NCBI RefSeq assembly: GCF_009928445.1
Contig: NZ_JAABNO010000008.1
Span: 1 to 64,000 of the forward strand
Direction: 5' to 3'
DNA length: 64,000 nt
DNA from: Clostridium sp. C8-1-8
GTDB lineage: Bacteria > Bacillota > Clostridia > Clostridiales > Clostridiaceae
The translations under genes were made by a program, and so were the position numbers. This document shows positions 39,651 to 48,327 of the stretch, one piece after another. The stretch's first letter is position 1. Every line of letters begins with the position of its first letter. Under the pieces are notes generated by a model that was not told the DNA's origin, did no database searches, and saw nothing but the letters and a program-made list of their open reading frames with translations.

Positions 39651-39717
39651 TATTCTCATTTTTTTACACTGTCAATATATTAATTGAAAAAATGTATATT
39701 TTAGTAAAACAATCTAT

Positions 39718-39826
39718 GGGACGGTTTTGGTTTAATATAACAAAGGCTCATAGTGTGTATTTAAACTCTATATTCCTATGTATTAAATAAATGTTGGTGC
39801 ACTACAGCAACATTTATTTAATACAT
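39718..39826. repeat. Dispersed repeat with long palindrome
   Basis: GGGACGG at 39718 is followed by a perfect 19-bp inverted repeat (ATGTATTAAATAAATGTTG at 39778-39796, complement 39808-39826). The left arm and its upstream flank recur at 48195-48233. No T-run follows, so it is not a plain terminator. Confidence 0.5.
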
Positions 39827-39838
39827 TCATATAAATTT

Positions 39839-39874
39839 AAAAAATCACTATAGGCACTCCTATAGTGATTTTTT
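39839..39874 (-). terminator. Terminator of the ger operon
   Basis: Perfect 16-bp stem (AAAAAATCACTATAGG / CCTATAGTGATTTTTT) with a 4-nt loop, T-runs in both directions, about 95 bp past the gerKC stop. Confidence 0.88.
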
Positions 39875-39967
39875 AAATCAAATATTTACAACAATCAAAT
39901 TTATACTTTTTTGCGCAATGTGCAACAGCATAATTAAGAAAAACTTATCAGTTAAAAAATAATTATT

Positions 39968-41101
39968 TTATTGATTTGTAATAGCTCCGAAAAATTCAAT
40001 ATCCAGCTTAGCATTAACCTTTACCTCTGCCCTCTTATATTCATCCTTCCAATTTTTTGTTTTCCAATATTGATTATGCTTTGCTCTCATAATTTCACCA
40101 AAGCCTACTGGATCAGAGCCTATTTCCTGAAGATAAGATACTAGGTCTGAGCAATCTGATGATATACATCTACTAACGTCATCCTCGAACAACTTCTTAT
40201 CCTTTGGATTTGACAAATCAATTGGGCCTAAGTACTCTGTCACTGATCCCTTAAATTTTAAATCTATATCTATGGTAACTTTATCACCATCAGTTTTAAC
40301 TTTAACTTTTCTTTTTTTAATTTTCATCTCTAAGGAGGCACCATTTTTTTTATTAGATTCTAATCTTTGTGCATATTTGCCATTATACATATAGTGAATT
40401 CGACCTTTTTTTCCTCTCAAAGAATTTAACATGGCAGCTTGCTTTGTATTTATCGTTCCAACTAACTTATCCCCATTAAACACCGCTGAACCTAATACTG
40501 TAATTCCATTTTTGTCATATCCTATATAGGTTGCGGTTGGATCTATAGTTTTACTGTGACTTAATATAGAAAACTGATAAATTTTTGACTCTATGGTAAA
40601 AGAATTCTTAATTGCTTCATCAAGCAAATCATTAACATAAAAAGAAGGTCTCTGTTTGTCTTTAAAATCTTTGCTATACTCAATAAGTTCCTTAGGACTG
40701 CCTTCAACAATAACTAAGTTTGATATCAAGGAGCTTTCAGGACTTCTTAAAAAATACTCCAAATATTCATCTAACCCATTTTTCGATATATCTTTAGAAA
40801 AATATAATTGCTGATTTTTGCCTCCCTCTATATTTTTCCCAGAGGAAAGCTTTAGCTTATCTTGAGCTTCTTTCATTAGATTTGTAGTTGTTGATAAAAC
40901 TTCAACCTTTTCTTCTGCAAAAGGATCTACCTCTGGCATATTAATAGTATAAACTATCTTATTGTTTTCACTTAGCTCTACCCCAGTTTGAAGAATAAAG
41001 CCTATTTTTTCAAATATCTTTTGATCCCAACAACCGCTTTGCAGTAGAGCAAAGATTAGTATTTCTGATAAAATTAATGTCTTCTTAATTTTCTGCATCA
41101 T
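39968..41101 (-). CDS. gerKC: Spore germinant receptor subunit C, Ger(x)C lipoprotein
   Basis: The 377-residue protein has a lipoprotein signal with Cys24 in LLQSGC, directly followed by WDQKIFEKIGFILQTGVE, the typical Ger(x)C start. The SNLVIVEGSPKELIEYSKD and the C-terminal DPVGFGEIMRAKHNQYWKTK stretches are also characteristic. It is the outer-face subunit of the germinant receptor in the inner spore membrane. AAAGGAG precedes the ATG. The gene overlaps the gerKB gene by 17 bp. Expression should be in the forespore under sigma G; no promoter was assigned by eye. The K-type name is by genus custom, not by proof of ligand. Confidence 0.9.
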   Translation of the reverse strand: MMQKIKKTLILSEILIFALLQSGCWDQKIFEKIGFILQTGVELSENNKIVYTINMPEVDPFAEEKVEVLSTTTNLMKEAQDKLKLSSGKNIEGGKNQQLYFSKDISKNGLDEYLEYFLRSPESSLISNLVIVEGSPKELIEYSKDFKDKQRPSFYVNDLLDEAIKNSFTIESKIYQFSILSHSKTIDPTATYIGYDKNGITVLGSAVFNGDKLVGTINTKQAAMLNSLRGKKGRIHYMYNGKYAQRLESNKKNGASLEMKIKKRKVKVKTDGDKVTIDIDLKFKGSVTEYLGPIDLSNPKDKKLFEDDVSRCISSDCSDLVSYLQEIGSDPVGFGEIMRAKHNQYWKTKNWKDEYKRAEVKVNAKLDIEFFGAITNQ

Positions 41102-42143
41102 CTTTTACTCCTTTGCTTCTAAAATAGGATAAAATCAAGCATAGGATAAAAAACAAATATATTACTATACCAACTTGACTTAAAATCTCTCTAAAGAAAA
41201 AAACCTGATTGAAGTCTCTTGGTATTCTGCTTACTAAAATAAGCAGAATAAAAAATAATAGTACCATACCTCTTGTATCCTTCAACTTAAATAGTTTTCC
41301 CAAACTATAATAAGCCGCCATCATATATGCTCTCATAGAGCATCCCATAACTACAAACCAAACGGTTATAAGATATAAGTCTAATCTTTCTAACACTGGT
41401 GCCTTATAAACTCTAGCGATATTGAAAAGAGGTAAGTTTTGAACCTTTAGGAAGTTTTCACCAAATAGTGCTGTTCCTGATAATACAATCATAAGAGAAA
41501 ATATAGTGCTCAATCCAATTGCTATGCCATGCCATTTCATTAAGTTTTCCTTATCTGTAATTTCCGGATAAATAAAAGCTATTATTTCAAGCCCTAAAAA
41601 AGCAAAGAATCCTGTTTTTACGCTTTTTAATATATTTAAAGCACCTACTTCTCCCACCGGCATAAGAAAAGATATATTATAATCTTTTAGTAATAGTAGT
41701 AAATATAAAAAGGATAACAAATATGATACGCAAGATACATATTTAAATCTAACTACATATTTAAGTCCAGAACCAACCATATATATAGATGGAAGCATTA
41801 TAAATGGTGAAATCACGTAGACTGGTGTGGTAGGTAATATAGTTATTTCCAAAAATACTGAAAAAGCTCTTACACTGTTTGCTGCAGCTAAAAATAAAAA
41901 TATAATCAATATCACATTGATGCAGCTGCCAATGATTCTTCCGTATATAAGTTTATTTATATCATATATTGATTTATCCTTATATCTATTTAAAAGATGA
42001 ATAACAAGTATACCGATAACTATAGATAAAACTCCAGCTAGCAAAACGGATATCCACCCATCATGACCAACAGCTCTTGCCATTACAGTTGGAAGAGTTA
42101 TCATTGATACTCCTGTTTGTGCCACAAAGGTAAGTAACACCAT
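41085..42143 (-). CDS. gerKB: Spore germinant receptor subunit B, membrane permease
   Basis: The protein has ten membrane helices and belongs to the amino-acid/polyamine permease-like GerAB family, which recognises the germinant. TGVSMITLPTVMARAVGHDG at the start and YPEITDKENLMKWHGIAIG in the middle are family-like. The start is a problem. The ATG at 42143 has no ribosome binding site. The good AGGAGG at about 42183 is followed by a frame that ends at once (TTGATACGG... then ATG TAA). The upstream codons in the gene's own frame read GKHNVTSKQMVLL, as expected for a full GerAB N-terminus. Either a rare start codon is used or one base is missing in CGGGAAAA near 42160. Confidence 0.85.
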   Translation of the reverse strand: MVLLTFVAQTGVSMITLPTVMARAVGHDGWISVLLAGVLSIVIGILVIHLLNRYKDKSIYDINKLIYGRIIGSCINVILIIFLFLAAANSVRAFSVFLEITILPTTPVYVISPFIMLPSIYMVGSGLKYVVRFKYVSCVSYLLSFLYLLLLLKDYNISFLMPVGEVGALNILKSVKTGFFAFLGLEIIAFIYPEITDKENLMKWHGIAIGLSTIFSLMIVLSGTALFGENFLKVQNLPLFNIARVYKAPVLERLDLYLITVWFVVMGCSMRAYMMAAYYSLGKLFKLKDTRGMVLLFFILLILVSRIPRDFNQVFFFREILSQVGIVIYLFFILCLILSYFRSKGVKDDAEN

Positions 42144-42174
42144 TTGTTTAGAGGTTACATTGTGTTTTCCCGTA

Positions 42175-43620
42175 TCAATTACCTCCTCTAAACTTATTTT
42201 TAGTCTTTGTCATGGAGGTCCTCTTTTTCAAGAACTTAAAGGGCATTCTTAAAAAACTATCTTTTAAATCATACTTTTTAAGAGGAACTACTGGTTGAAA
42301 ATATGGTTGCCCTAAAGATTCCAGCTTAATCAAGTGAGCCATGGTTAGTGCGAAGCACATTACAATTGCTATAATTCCAAATATTGAAGCTAATATCATA
42401 TATGCAAATCTTAAAATACGAATTGCTGTAGCCATATCCTGACTTGGCAATGTATATGATGCTACGGCAGTAACAGCAACAATTATTATTAATAGATTAC
42501 TAACTATGCCTGCTTCTACTGCAGCCTGACCTATAATAAGACCTGCAACCACACTTATAGCGGTTCCTACATAAGTCGGAAGTCTTATAGCCGCTTCTCT
42601 TATCATATCTACTGTAAACTCTAGCATCAAAGCCTCTACAATTGGCGGAAAGGGAACTTTTGATCTAGATTCTGCTAAAGAAATCAATAGAGAAAGTGGT
42701 ACCGCATAGTAATGAAAGGAAATTATTGCGATATACATAGATGGAAGCAAAAGCGCTACTGTAAAAGCTATAATTCTTAAAAATCTATAAAAAGATCCTG
42801 AAACCCACATAAAAGCATAATCATCCATAGCTTGAAAAAAGGAAAAAAAACTAACTGGTGCAATAATAACTCTGGGGGTTCCATTTAACATAATAACTAT
42901 TCTTCCTTCTAAAAGAGAGGATATAGCTTTATCTGGTCTTTCTGTAGATATAAATTGCGGAAACACTGAGTTAGGAGAACTTATTATTTTCTGCTCAATA
43001 AATCCAACCACAGGAACACCATCTGAATCAATACTGCTTATTTTTTCAAAAGTACTGTTTACTAAGTCCATATTAGCTATGCCATTAATATAAGCAATAG
43101 CAGCAGTTTGCTTAGTTTCTCTTCCTAATACCACAGTTTTAAACTTCAAATTATTATTTTTAATAGCTCTTCGCAGTATAGACATATTAATGTCTATTGG
43201 TTCAACAAAGCCTTCATGAGAACCTCTAACATTCTTCTCTGTTACAGGCTCTTCAATGGGCCTCTTCTCATAAAGTAAATTTAGAGAAGCTATAGCATAA
43301 GTTATCTTATCGCAAACCAAAACTATACTACCTTTAGTAATGCTATCAATTATTTCACTGGTACTATACAAAAGGTTTACTGTGCTAGAAGGAATATTAT
43401 TTACGTTCTTTTCATTGGACAACTGCTCTAAAGTCATATTTGTTAAAGGGTTAATAAAATCCCTTTGCACTAAGTTGTAGTCAATCATCTCATTAACATA
43501 TATAAAGAAGGCTTCATGTTTATTTTCTATATATACTTTCTTCTTAGCTATGTCTGGACAATCCACTAATGCATTATTAATATCTTGAATAACTATATTT
43601 TTATTTATATTTTCCTCCAT
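42175..43620 (-). CDS. gerKA: Spore germinant receptor subunit A
   Basis: About 481 residues. The N-terminal two-thirds is a soluble GerA domain on the cytoplasmic side (for example NLLYSTSEIIDSITKGSIVL, and VVGFIEQKIISSPNSVFPQF), and the last third has four to five membrane helices with RLPTYVGTAISVVAGLIIGQ. A longer frame opens at 43686 but has no ribosome binding site; the ATG at 43620 has GAGGTGG five bases upstream and gives the usual GerA length. It is the first gene of the A-B-C receptor operon that senses nutrients and triggers release of dipicolinic acid from the spore. Confidence 0.9.
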   Translation of the reverse strand: MEENINKNIVIQDINNALVDCPDIAKKKVYIENKHEAFFIYVNEMIDYNLVQRDFINPLTNMTLEQLSNEKNVNNIPSSTVNLLYSTSEIIDSITKGSIVLVCDKITYAIASLNLLYEKRPIEEPVTEKNVRGSHEGFVEPIDINMSILRRAIKNNNLKFKTVVLGRETKQTAAIAYINGIANMDLVNSTFEKISSIDSDGVPVVGFIEQKIISSPNSVFPQFISTERPDKAISSLLEGRIVIMLNGTPRVIIAPVSFFSFFQAMDDYAFMWVSGSFYRFLRIIAFTVALLLPSMYIAIISFHYYAVPLSLLISLAESRSKVPFPPIVEALMLEFTVDMIREAAIRLPTYVGTAISVVAGLIIGQAAVEAGIVSNLLIIIVAVTAVASYTLPSQDMATAIRILRFAYMILASIFGIIAIVMCFALTMAHLIKLESLGQPYFQPVVPLKKYDLKDSFLRMPFKFLKKRTSMTKTKNKFRGGN

Positions 43621-43937
43621 TATTTCCACCTCAAATCCATTATGCCCAAAGTAGTATTTCTTAATGTATTTCATTAATGTTTGCATATCTAATGATTAAT
43701 TGGACGTATAAGTATAAATGTAGCACTTTGATATATTTTTCTCTAAAAGCTTTTATTATTGCTGAGATGATAACTTGAAAAGTTTATGCACTTGATACAA
43801 ATTGCCTTGTGTTATATACTAGGAATGTCGTCATTAAAAAAATTTTAACAGATTAAAACATACTCAATACATAATTTTGCTTTATTAAACTACTTTTTTA
43901 CTATATAAACATACTCATAGAAAGGCGTTGAATTAAA

Positions 43938-45167
43938 ATGACTTCACTGAAAAACACTAGCTTGCTACAGAATAAATCCTTAAGATTTCTTATTGTAGCT
44001 AGAGTATCTACCAACTTTGCTTATCAAATGCTTACAATAGCTATAGGTTGGCAAATGTACACATTAACACATTCTGCTTTTTATCTTGGTCTTGTTGGAC
44101 TAGTTCAATTTTTGCCTATGCTTCTCTTATCATTATTCGTTGGCCATCTTGCTGATAGACATGATCGTAGAAAAATAATAAGTATAAGCCAGATTTGCGA
44201 AGGTTTGTTTATATTAGCTTTAGCTTATGGTAGCTATAGTAATTATCTTACCAAAGAAAGATTTCTTATCTTAATCTTTTTTATTGCTATATGCCATTCA
44301 TTTCAAGGGCCTCCAATGCAAGCCTTACTGCCTAATATAGTAAGTAAAGATATTTTCCCGAAAGCCTCAGCATTAATGTCTTCTGTGTCTGAGTTTGCGG
44401 TAATTATAGGGCCAGGTGTAGGAGGTATACTTTATTCTTTTGGACCAACTTTAGTCTATAGCTTAACTGGTATTTTAATTTTTATCTCCAGCATATTAAT
44501 ATCTCAAATCGCAATAAAAAAAGAGAACTTCAAGCCTGAGCCTGCTAGCTTAAAATCTTTATTTGCTGGAATTTCATTTATTAAAAGTAGACCAATCGTA
44601 TTAGGAGCTATATCTTTAGATTTGTTTGCAGTACTTTTTGGAGGAGCTACTGCTTTGCTTCCGATTTATGCAAGTCAAATCTTAAATATAGGTTCTTTCG
44701 GTTTAGGAGTTCTTAGATCAGCTCCAGCCGTTGGAGCACTACTTATGTCCCTTTATCTTGCAAGAAAGCCTCTAAAGAGAAAAGTTGGACAAGCAATGTT
44801 TATAGCAGTTATATTTTTTGGGCTATCTACTATAGTCTTTGCTATTTCTAAATCTATTATTATATCCTTCTTAGCACTCTTTGTTCTAGGTGCTTCGGAT
44901 GTAATTAGCGTTGTTATACGTTCTACCCTTGTCCAGCTTGAAACTCCAGATAACATGAGAGGTAGAGTAAGCTCAGTTAATATGATATTTATAGGAACCT
45001 CTAACCAATTAGGTGAGTTTGAATCAGGCTTAACAGCTTCTCTATTTGGTACAGTTCCAGCTGCTTTAATTGGTGGAATAGGAACTATAGTTGTAGTCCT
45101 AATCTGGATGAAGTTGTTTCCTCCTTTAACAAAGGTAGATAAATACGATGAGTTAAAAGCTAGTTAA
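43938..45167 (+). CDS. MFS transporter, EntS-like exporter
   Basis: The 409-residue protein has 12 membrane helices. The loop after helix 2 carries GHLADRHDRRKI, the MFS motif A. The early RFLIVARVSTNFAYQMLTIA and the repeated acidic/basic loops match the EntS/MFS_3 branch, whose members export siderophores or drugs. The ATG at 43938 is the only sensible start; the AAAGG before it is rather distant (about 12 bp). It is transcribed towards the chemotaxis gene and shares its terminator. Substrate unknown. The gap of 317 bp between it and gerKA holds both divergent promoters and no gene. Confidence 0.87.
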   Translation: MTSLKNTSLLQNKSLRFLIVARVSTNFAYQMLTIAIGWQMYTLTHSAFYLGLVGLVQFLPMLLLSLFVGHLADRHDRRKIISISQICEGLFILALAYGSYSNYLTKERFLILIFFIAICHSFQGPPMQALLPNIVSKDIFPKASALMSSVSEFAVIIGPGVGGILYSFGPTLVYSLTGILIFISSILISQIAIKKENFKPEPASLKSLFAGISFIKSRPIVLGAISLDLFAVLFGGATALLPIYASQILNIGSFGLGVLRSAPAVGALLMSLYLARKPLKRKVGQAMFIAVIFFGLSTIVFAISKSIIISFLALFVLGASDVISVVIRSTLVQLETPDNMRGRVSSVNMIFIGTSNQLGEFESGLTASLFGTVPAALIGGIGTIVVVLIWMKLFPPLTKVDKYDELKAS

Positions 45168-45230
45168 GGACTGTATTATGAATTATCGCTAGGTTTATTC
45201 AACAAAGAAAGTACAGATGTCTATATAGTA

Positions 45231-45273
45231 AAAAGCCATGTGTATAGGGCAATCCCTATTTCACATGGCTTTT
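45231..45273 (+). terminator. Bidirectional terminator between MFS and chemotaxis genes
   Basis: 12-bp outer stem (AAAAGCCATGTG / CACATGGCTTTT) with an inner ATAGGG / CCCTAT stem. It lies between convergent genes. Confidence 0.85.
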
Positions 45274-45318
45274 ATTAAATATCAAGTTCGCGGCTTCTGG
45301 TGATCATCGGGCACGTAC

Positions 45319-45336
45319 AACTTAATAGTTGAGTTA
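45319..45336. repeat. 18-nt dispersed repeat, copy 1
   Basis: AACTTAATAGTTGAGTTA occurs here and, inverted, at 51312-51329. The left flank here is GC-richer than the surroundings (GCGGCTTCTGGTGATCATCG). Confidence 0.35.
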
Positions 45337-45352
45337 GAAATCCTATAATCAT

Positions 45353-47395
45353 TTATATCTTAAACTTTGAGATACTACTTTGAAGCTCTATCACTATTCC
45401 TGTTAAGGCTTCTGCAGCTTCAGCTACTTGCTGCATCTGTATTATTTGATCCTCAGAAGAAGATGCTACATCCTTTATACTGCTTGAATTTGATTTAGAT
45501 ACATCTGACACATTTTCTGCAGCATCTATCATAGATTGTGAACTTTCTTTAATTCCACTTATTACATTAACTATCGAGCCCATCTGTTGAGAAACATCTT
45601 CTATTGAGTTCACAATATAGTTAAAGGACTTACCAGCATTGTTTATCATATCTTTTCCTCTATCTACAGCAGAGTTACCTGAGCTCATAGCAATCATAGC
45701 TTCTGCAATCTCTTTCTGAATTTCCATAATAAGTTTGCTTATCTCACCTGAGGCATTACCTGACTGTTCAGCAAGCTTTCTCACTTCATCGGCAACTACT
45801 GCAAAGCCTTTTCCTTGCTCTCCTGCTCTAGCAGCCTCAATAGCAGCGTTTAAAGCAAGAAGATTGGTCTGCTCAGAAATTTCATTAATAAGTGAAACTA
45901 TACTGTCTATCTTATTGGATTTTTCACCTAAATTATTTACTATTCTAGCAGATTCAGATACCTGGTCACTTATTTTCCCCATATGTTTAATAACGTCGTT
46001 AATTACTTGCTCTCCGGACTTAGCCCTATCAGTAGCTTCTGAAGAGAGTTTGGAAGTTGATATAACATTTTCAGATATGTTTACTATACCTTCATTTATA
46101 TAAGTTGCTACATTTGATATTTCTTCAGTATTCTTAGCCAATTCTTGAGCTTTATTAGACATATTGATTACTATATTGGTAACCTGTTCCGCAGAAGTAT
46201 GTGTTTCTTCTGAACTAGCAGTCAACTCTTCTGAAGTACCAACTATATTATCTAAACTGTTTAATATATTACCAAATACCTCTCTCAGATTTTCAGTCAT
46301 ATTATTTAAATCCTTAGACATTTTACCAAGTTCATCTTCAGAGCTCACTTCTATATTGTGAGTCATATCACCATTAGAGATTATTGATGTAAGCTTGGTT
46401 ACTTTTCCAATAGTATTGGTCAAATAATTGCTGAAAAACACTATACTTATTACAATTAAGGCTATCAAAATTACGCTTATAATAATCAATATATTAAGTA
46501 ATGACTGCAGCGACTTATACAATTCTGAATTAGAAACAGTAATTCCAACTACCCAATCTGTTCCTTGCACAGGCTCATAATATACAATTCTCTTTTCATT
46601 ACCATTACTGTAATTCTCATGTCCAATATTGCCACTGACAATGCTAGAACTTATAGCGGAAAACTTACTGTCTTCATTAATTTTGCTCTTCATTACTTTA
46701 TCGGCTGCAACACCAGCAATATAAGTACCATCCTTTGTTAATAAAAAGGCCTTACTAGTACCGCCTAAATTCATATCATTTACTATCTTTTGAAGATTAG
46801 TCAGCTCTATATCAGCTGTAGTAGCACCCAAGAATTTACCTTCACTATCATAAAAAGGTGCTGCTGCCGTAGCCATGGTTAGCTTTGTATTTTCATCATA
46901 ATATGGAGGCGTCCAAATAACTGCTGATTTGGCACTCTTAGCACTAGTATACCAAGGTTGAGAAAGATAATTGAAATCCTCTTTCATATAGTCCTCAGTA
47001 TAAACTATCTTATTACCGTCTTTATAAGCATATGGACCATAATACTTAAGATCATTTCTATACTTATTTGCTTCAAACCAAATACCAGTACCTAAGGTAT
47101 CTTCATTGATAGAAGCATATTTCTTTACTAAATTTCCATACTGATCTGTAGAAATCGTATTTGAAGAAATCTCCACTGTTCTTGCCAAACTTTCAGCTAC
47201 CCTTGAATTTGCATTTATCTTATTACTAATAGATAAACTTAATTCATTCATCTTATTATTAATCTTAGAGTCAATCTCTTTGCTTATTATATTCTTTCCA
47301 ACAAAGTAACTAGATAGCGCAAGAACACTCAACAAAGCAATTGTTACTGGAAGTATTGATACCAACGTTCTCATTCTTAAACTTTTAATTTTCAA
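45353..47395 (-). CDS. Methyl-accepting chemotaxis protein with Cache sensor
   Basis: The 680-residue receptor starts at TTG 47395, eight bases after AGGGGG. Membrane helices lie near 12-31 and 302-325. Between them is an extracellular double-Cache sensor ([20 protein letters not shown], later [16 protein letters not shown] and [16 protein letters not shown]). A HAMP linker (about 327-380) precedes a long coiled signalling domain with the conserved hairpin [20 protein letters not shown] near residue 510. It should send ligand information to CheA/CheW at the cell pole. Double-Cache sensors commonly bind amino acids or organic acids. It stands alone, with its own terminator. Confidence 0.93.
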   Translation of the reverse strand: MKIKSLRMRTLVSILPVTIALLSVLALSSYFVGKNIISKEIDSKINNKMNELSLSISNKINANSRVAESLARTVEISSNTISTDQYGNLVKKYASINEDTLGTGIWFEANKYRNDLKYYGPYAYKDGNKIVYTEDYMKEDFNYLSQPWYTSAKSAKSAVIWTPPYYDENTKLTMATAAAPFYDSEGKFLGATTADIELTNLQKIVNDMNLGGTSKAFLLTKDGTYIAGVAADKVMKSKINEDSKFSAISSSIVSGNIGHENYSNGNEKRIVYYEPVQGTDWVVGITVSNSELYKSLQSLLNILIIISVILIALIVISIVFFSNYLTNTIGKVTKLTSIISNGDMTHNIEVSSEDELGKMSKDLNNMTENLREVFGNILNSLDNIVGTSEELTASSEETHTSAEQVTNIVINMSNKAQELAKNTEEISNVATYINEGIVNISENVISTSKLSSEATDRAKSGEQVINDVIKHMGKISDQVSESARIVNNLGEKSNKIDSIVSLINEISEQTNLLALNAAIEAARAGEQGKGFAVVADEVRKLAEQSGNASGEISKLIMEIQKEIAEAMIAMSSGNSAVDRGKDMINNAGKSFNYIVNSIEDVSQQMGSIVNVISGIKESSQSMIDAAENVSDVSKSNSSSIKDVASSSEDQIIQMQQVAEAAEALTGIVIELQSSISKFKI

Positions 47396-47578
47396 AACTA
47401 AAGCCCCCTAACTGAAAAATGTATTCACGATAATTTTCGACATTTTTAGATAAAAGCTTTAATTTAATTTTAAAATAACCAATAAATTCTATAAACTTCA
47501 ATTTGAGCAGCTACATTAAGAAAGTATATTTTATTTACTTAGCCTTTCAACTATAGCTAAATAAAACTAAAAATCTTT

Positions 47579-48028
47579 TTATTTTTTATAATATTTATCA
47601 AGCATTATACTATGAGTTTTAGGTATATCTTCTGGTAAATTGTCATACTCAAAGAATTTAAGTTCCTTTGTCTCCACATTATCCACTTTTAGCTCTCCAG
47701 TATATGTTTTAGTAACATAACCAATTGATATAAAGTAAGCCTTATCACCAGTAGGAAATTCAATATAGCAATTTGTACCAGAAGTAGTTCCTAGTAAGGT
47801 AAGATTATCTATATCAAGTCCAGTTTCTTCTTTTGCTTCTCTTTTAGCAGTATCTTCAAGTGCTTCTCCAAGCTCAGTAATGCCGCCTATCAGTCCCCAT
47901 TTGTACGGAAAGGTTCCTCTCTTTTGTAATAACACTTCATTTTTATCATTTATAATCAATACATTAACTCCAGTTAGGTTTATAGCATCATGATGAACTT
48001 TCTCTCGTATGTACTTTACATAATCCAT
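47579..48028 (-). CDS. Nudix hydrolase
   Basis: The 149-residue protein has a complete Nudix box, GX5EX7REUXEEXGU, as GGITELGEALEDTAKREAKE followed by ETGL, where the glutamates bind magnesium for pyrophosphate cleavage. The N-terminal VHHDAINLTGVNVLIINDKN and the YVTKTYTGEL strand fit the common clostridial 8-oxo-dGTP/ADP-ribose-type Nudix group, but the substrate is not decided. The longer frame from 48040 opens with GTG overlapping the GAGAGG site; the ATG at 48028 is preferred. Confidence 0.88.
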   Translation of the reverse strand: MDYVKYIREKVHHDAINLTGVNVLIINDKNEVLLQKRGTFPYKWGLIGGITELGEALEDTAKREAKEETGLDIDNLTLLGTTSGTNCYIEFPTGDKAYFISIGYVTKTYTGELKVDNVETKELKFFEYDNLPEDIPKTHSIMLDKYYKK

Positions 48029-48194
48029 CTTTATCAACACCTCTCTTCTTGCAGATTATATTACTATATAGTTTCTAAGTACGTACTTAATATCCTCTGT
48101 TTCTAAGAAAATATTTTAAAAATATTATTTCCTATTGCCTTGCCCAGTATGAATTTTTTGTTAAACATAACTTGATTATTACCTATCTTCTGTA

Positions 48195-48271
48195 TATATT
48201 TAGCTCTATATAATATGTATTAAATAAATGTTGCTGAAGCTACATAGTATTTTGGGACACAAGCTCCGTCC
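48195..48271. repeat. Dispersed repeat, second copy, with REP-like palindrome
   Basis: GCTCTATATAATATGTATTA and the following AATAAATGTTG (to 48233) match the flank and left arm of the palindrome at 39778. At 48254-48271 lies GGGACACAAGCTCCGTCC, an interrupted palindrome with the same GGGACGG word as 39718. Such words are known from REP-type repeats in Firmicutes. Confidence 0.45.
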
Positions 48272-48281
48272 ATATGTTCAA

Positions 48282-48322
48282 AAAAAGTCCACCACCTATA
48301 AAACATAAGTGATAGACTTTTT
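48282..48322 (-). terminator. Terminator of lon
   Basis: 8-bp outer stem (AAAAAGTC / GACTTTTT) with partial inner pairing, directly after the lon stop, T-run on the minus strand. Confidence 0.7.
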
Positions 48323-48327
48323 GCTTA

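Noticed and set aside
45735..46361. Plus-strand ORFs antisense to the chemotaxis receptor
   Set aside because: Shadows of the coiled-coil coding sequence without ribosome binding sites.
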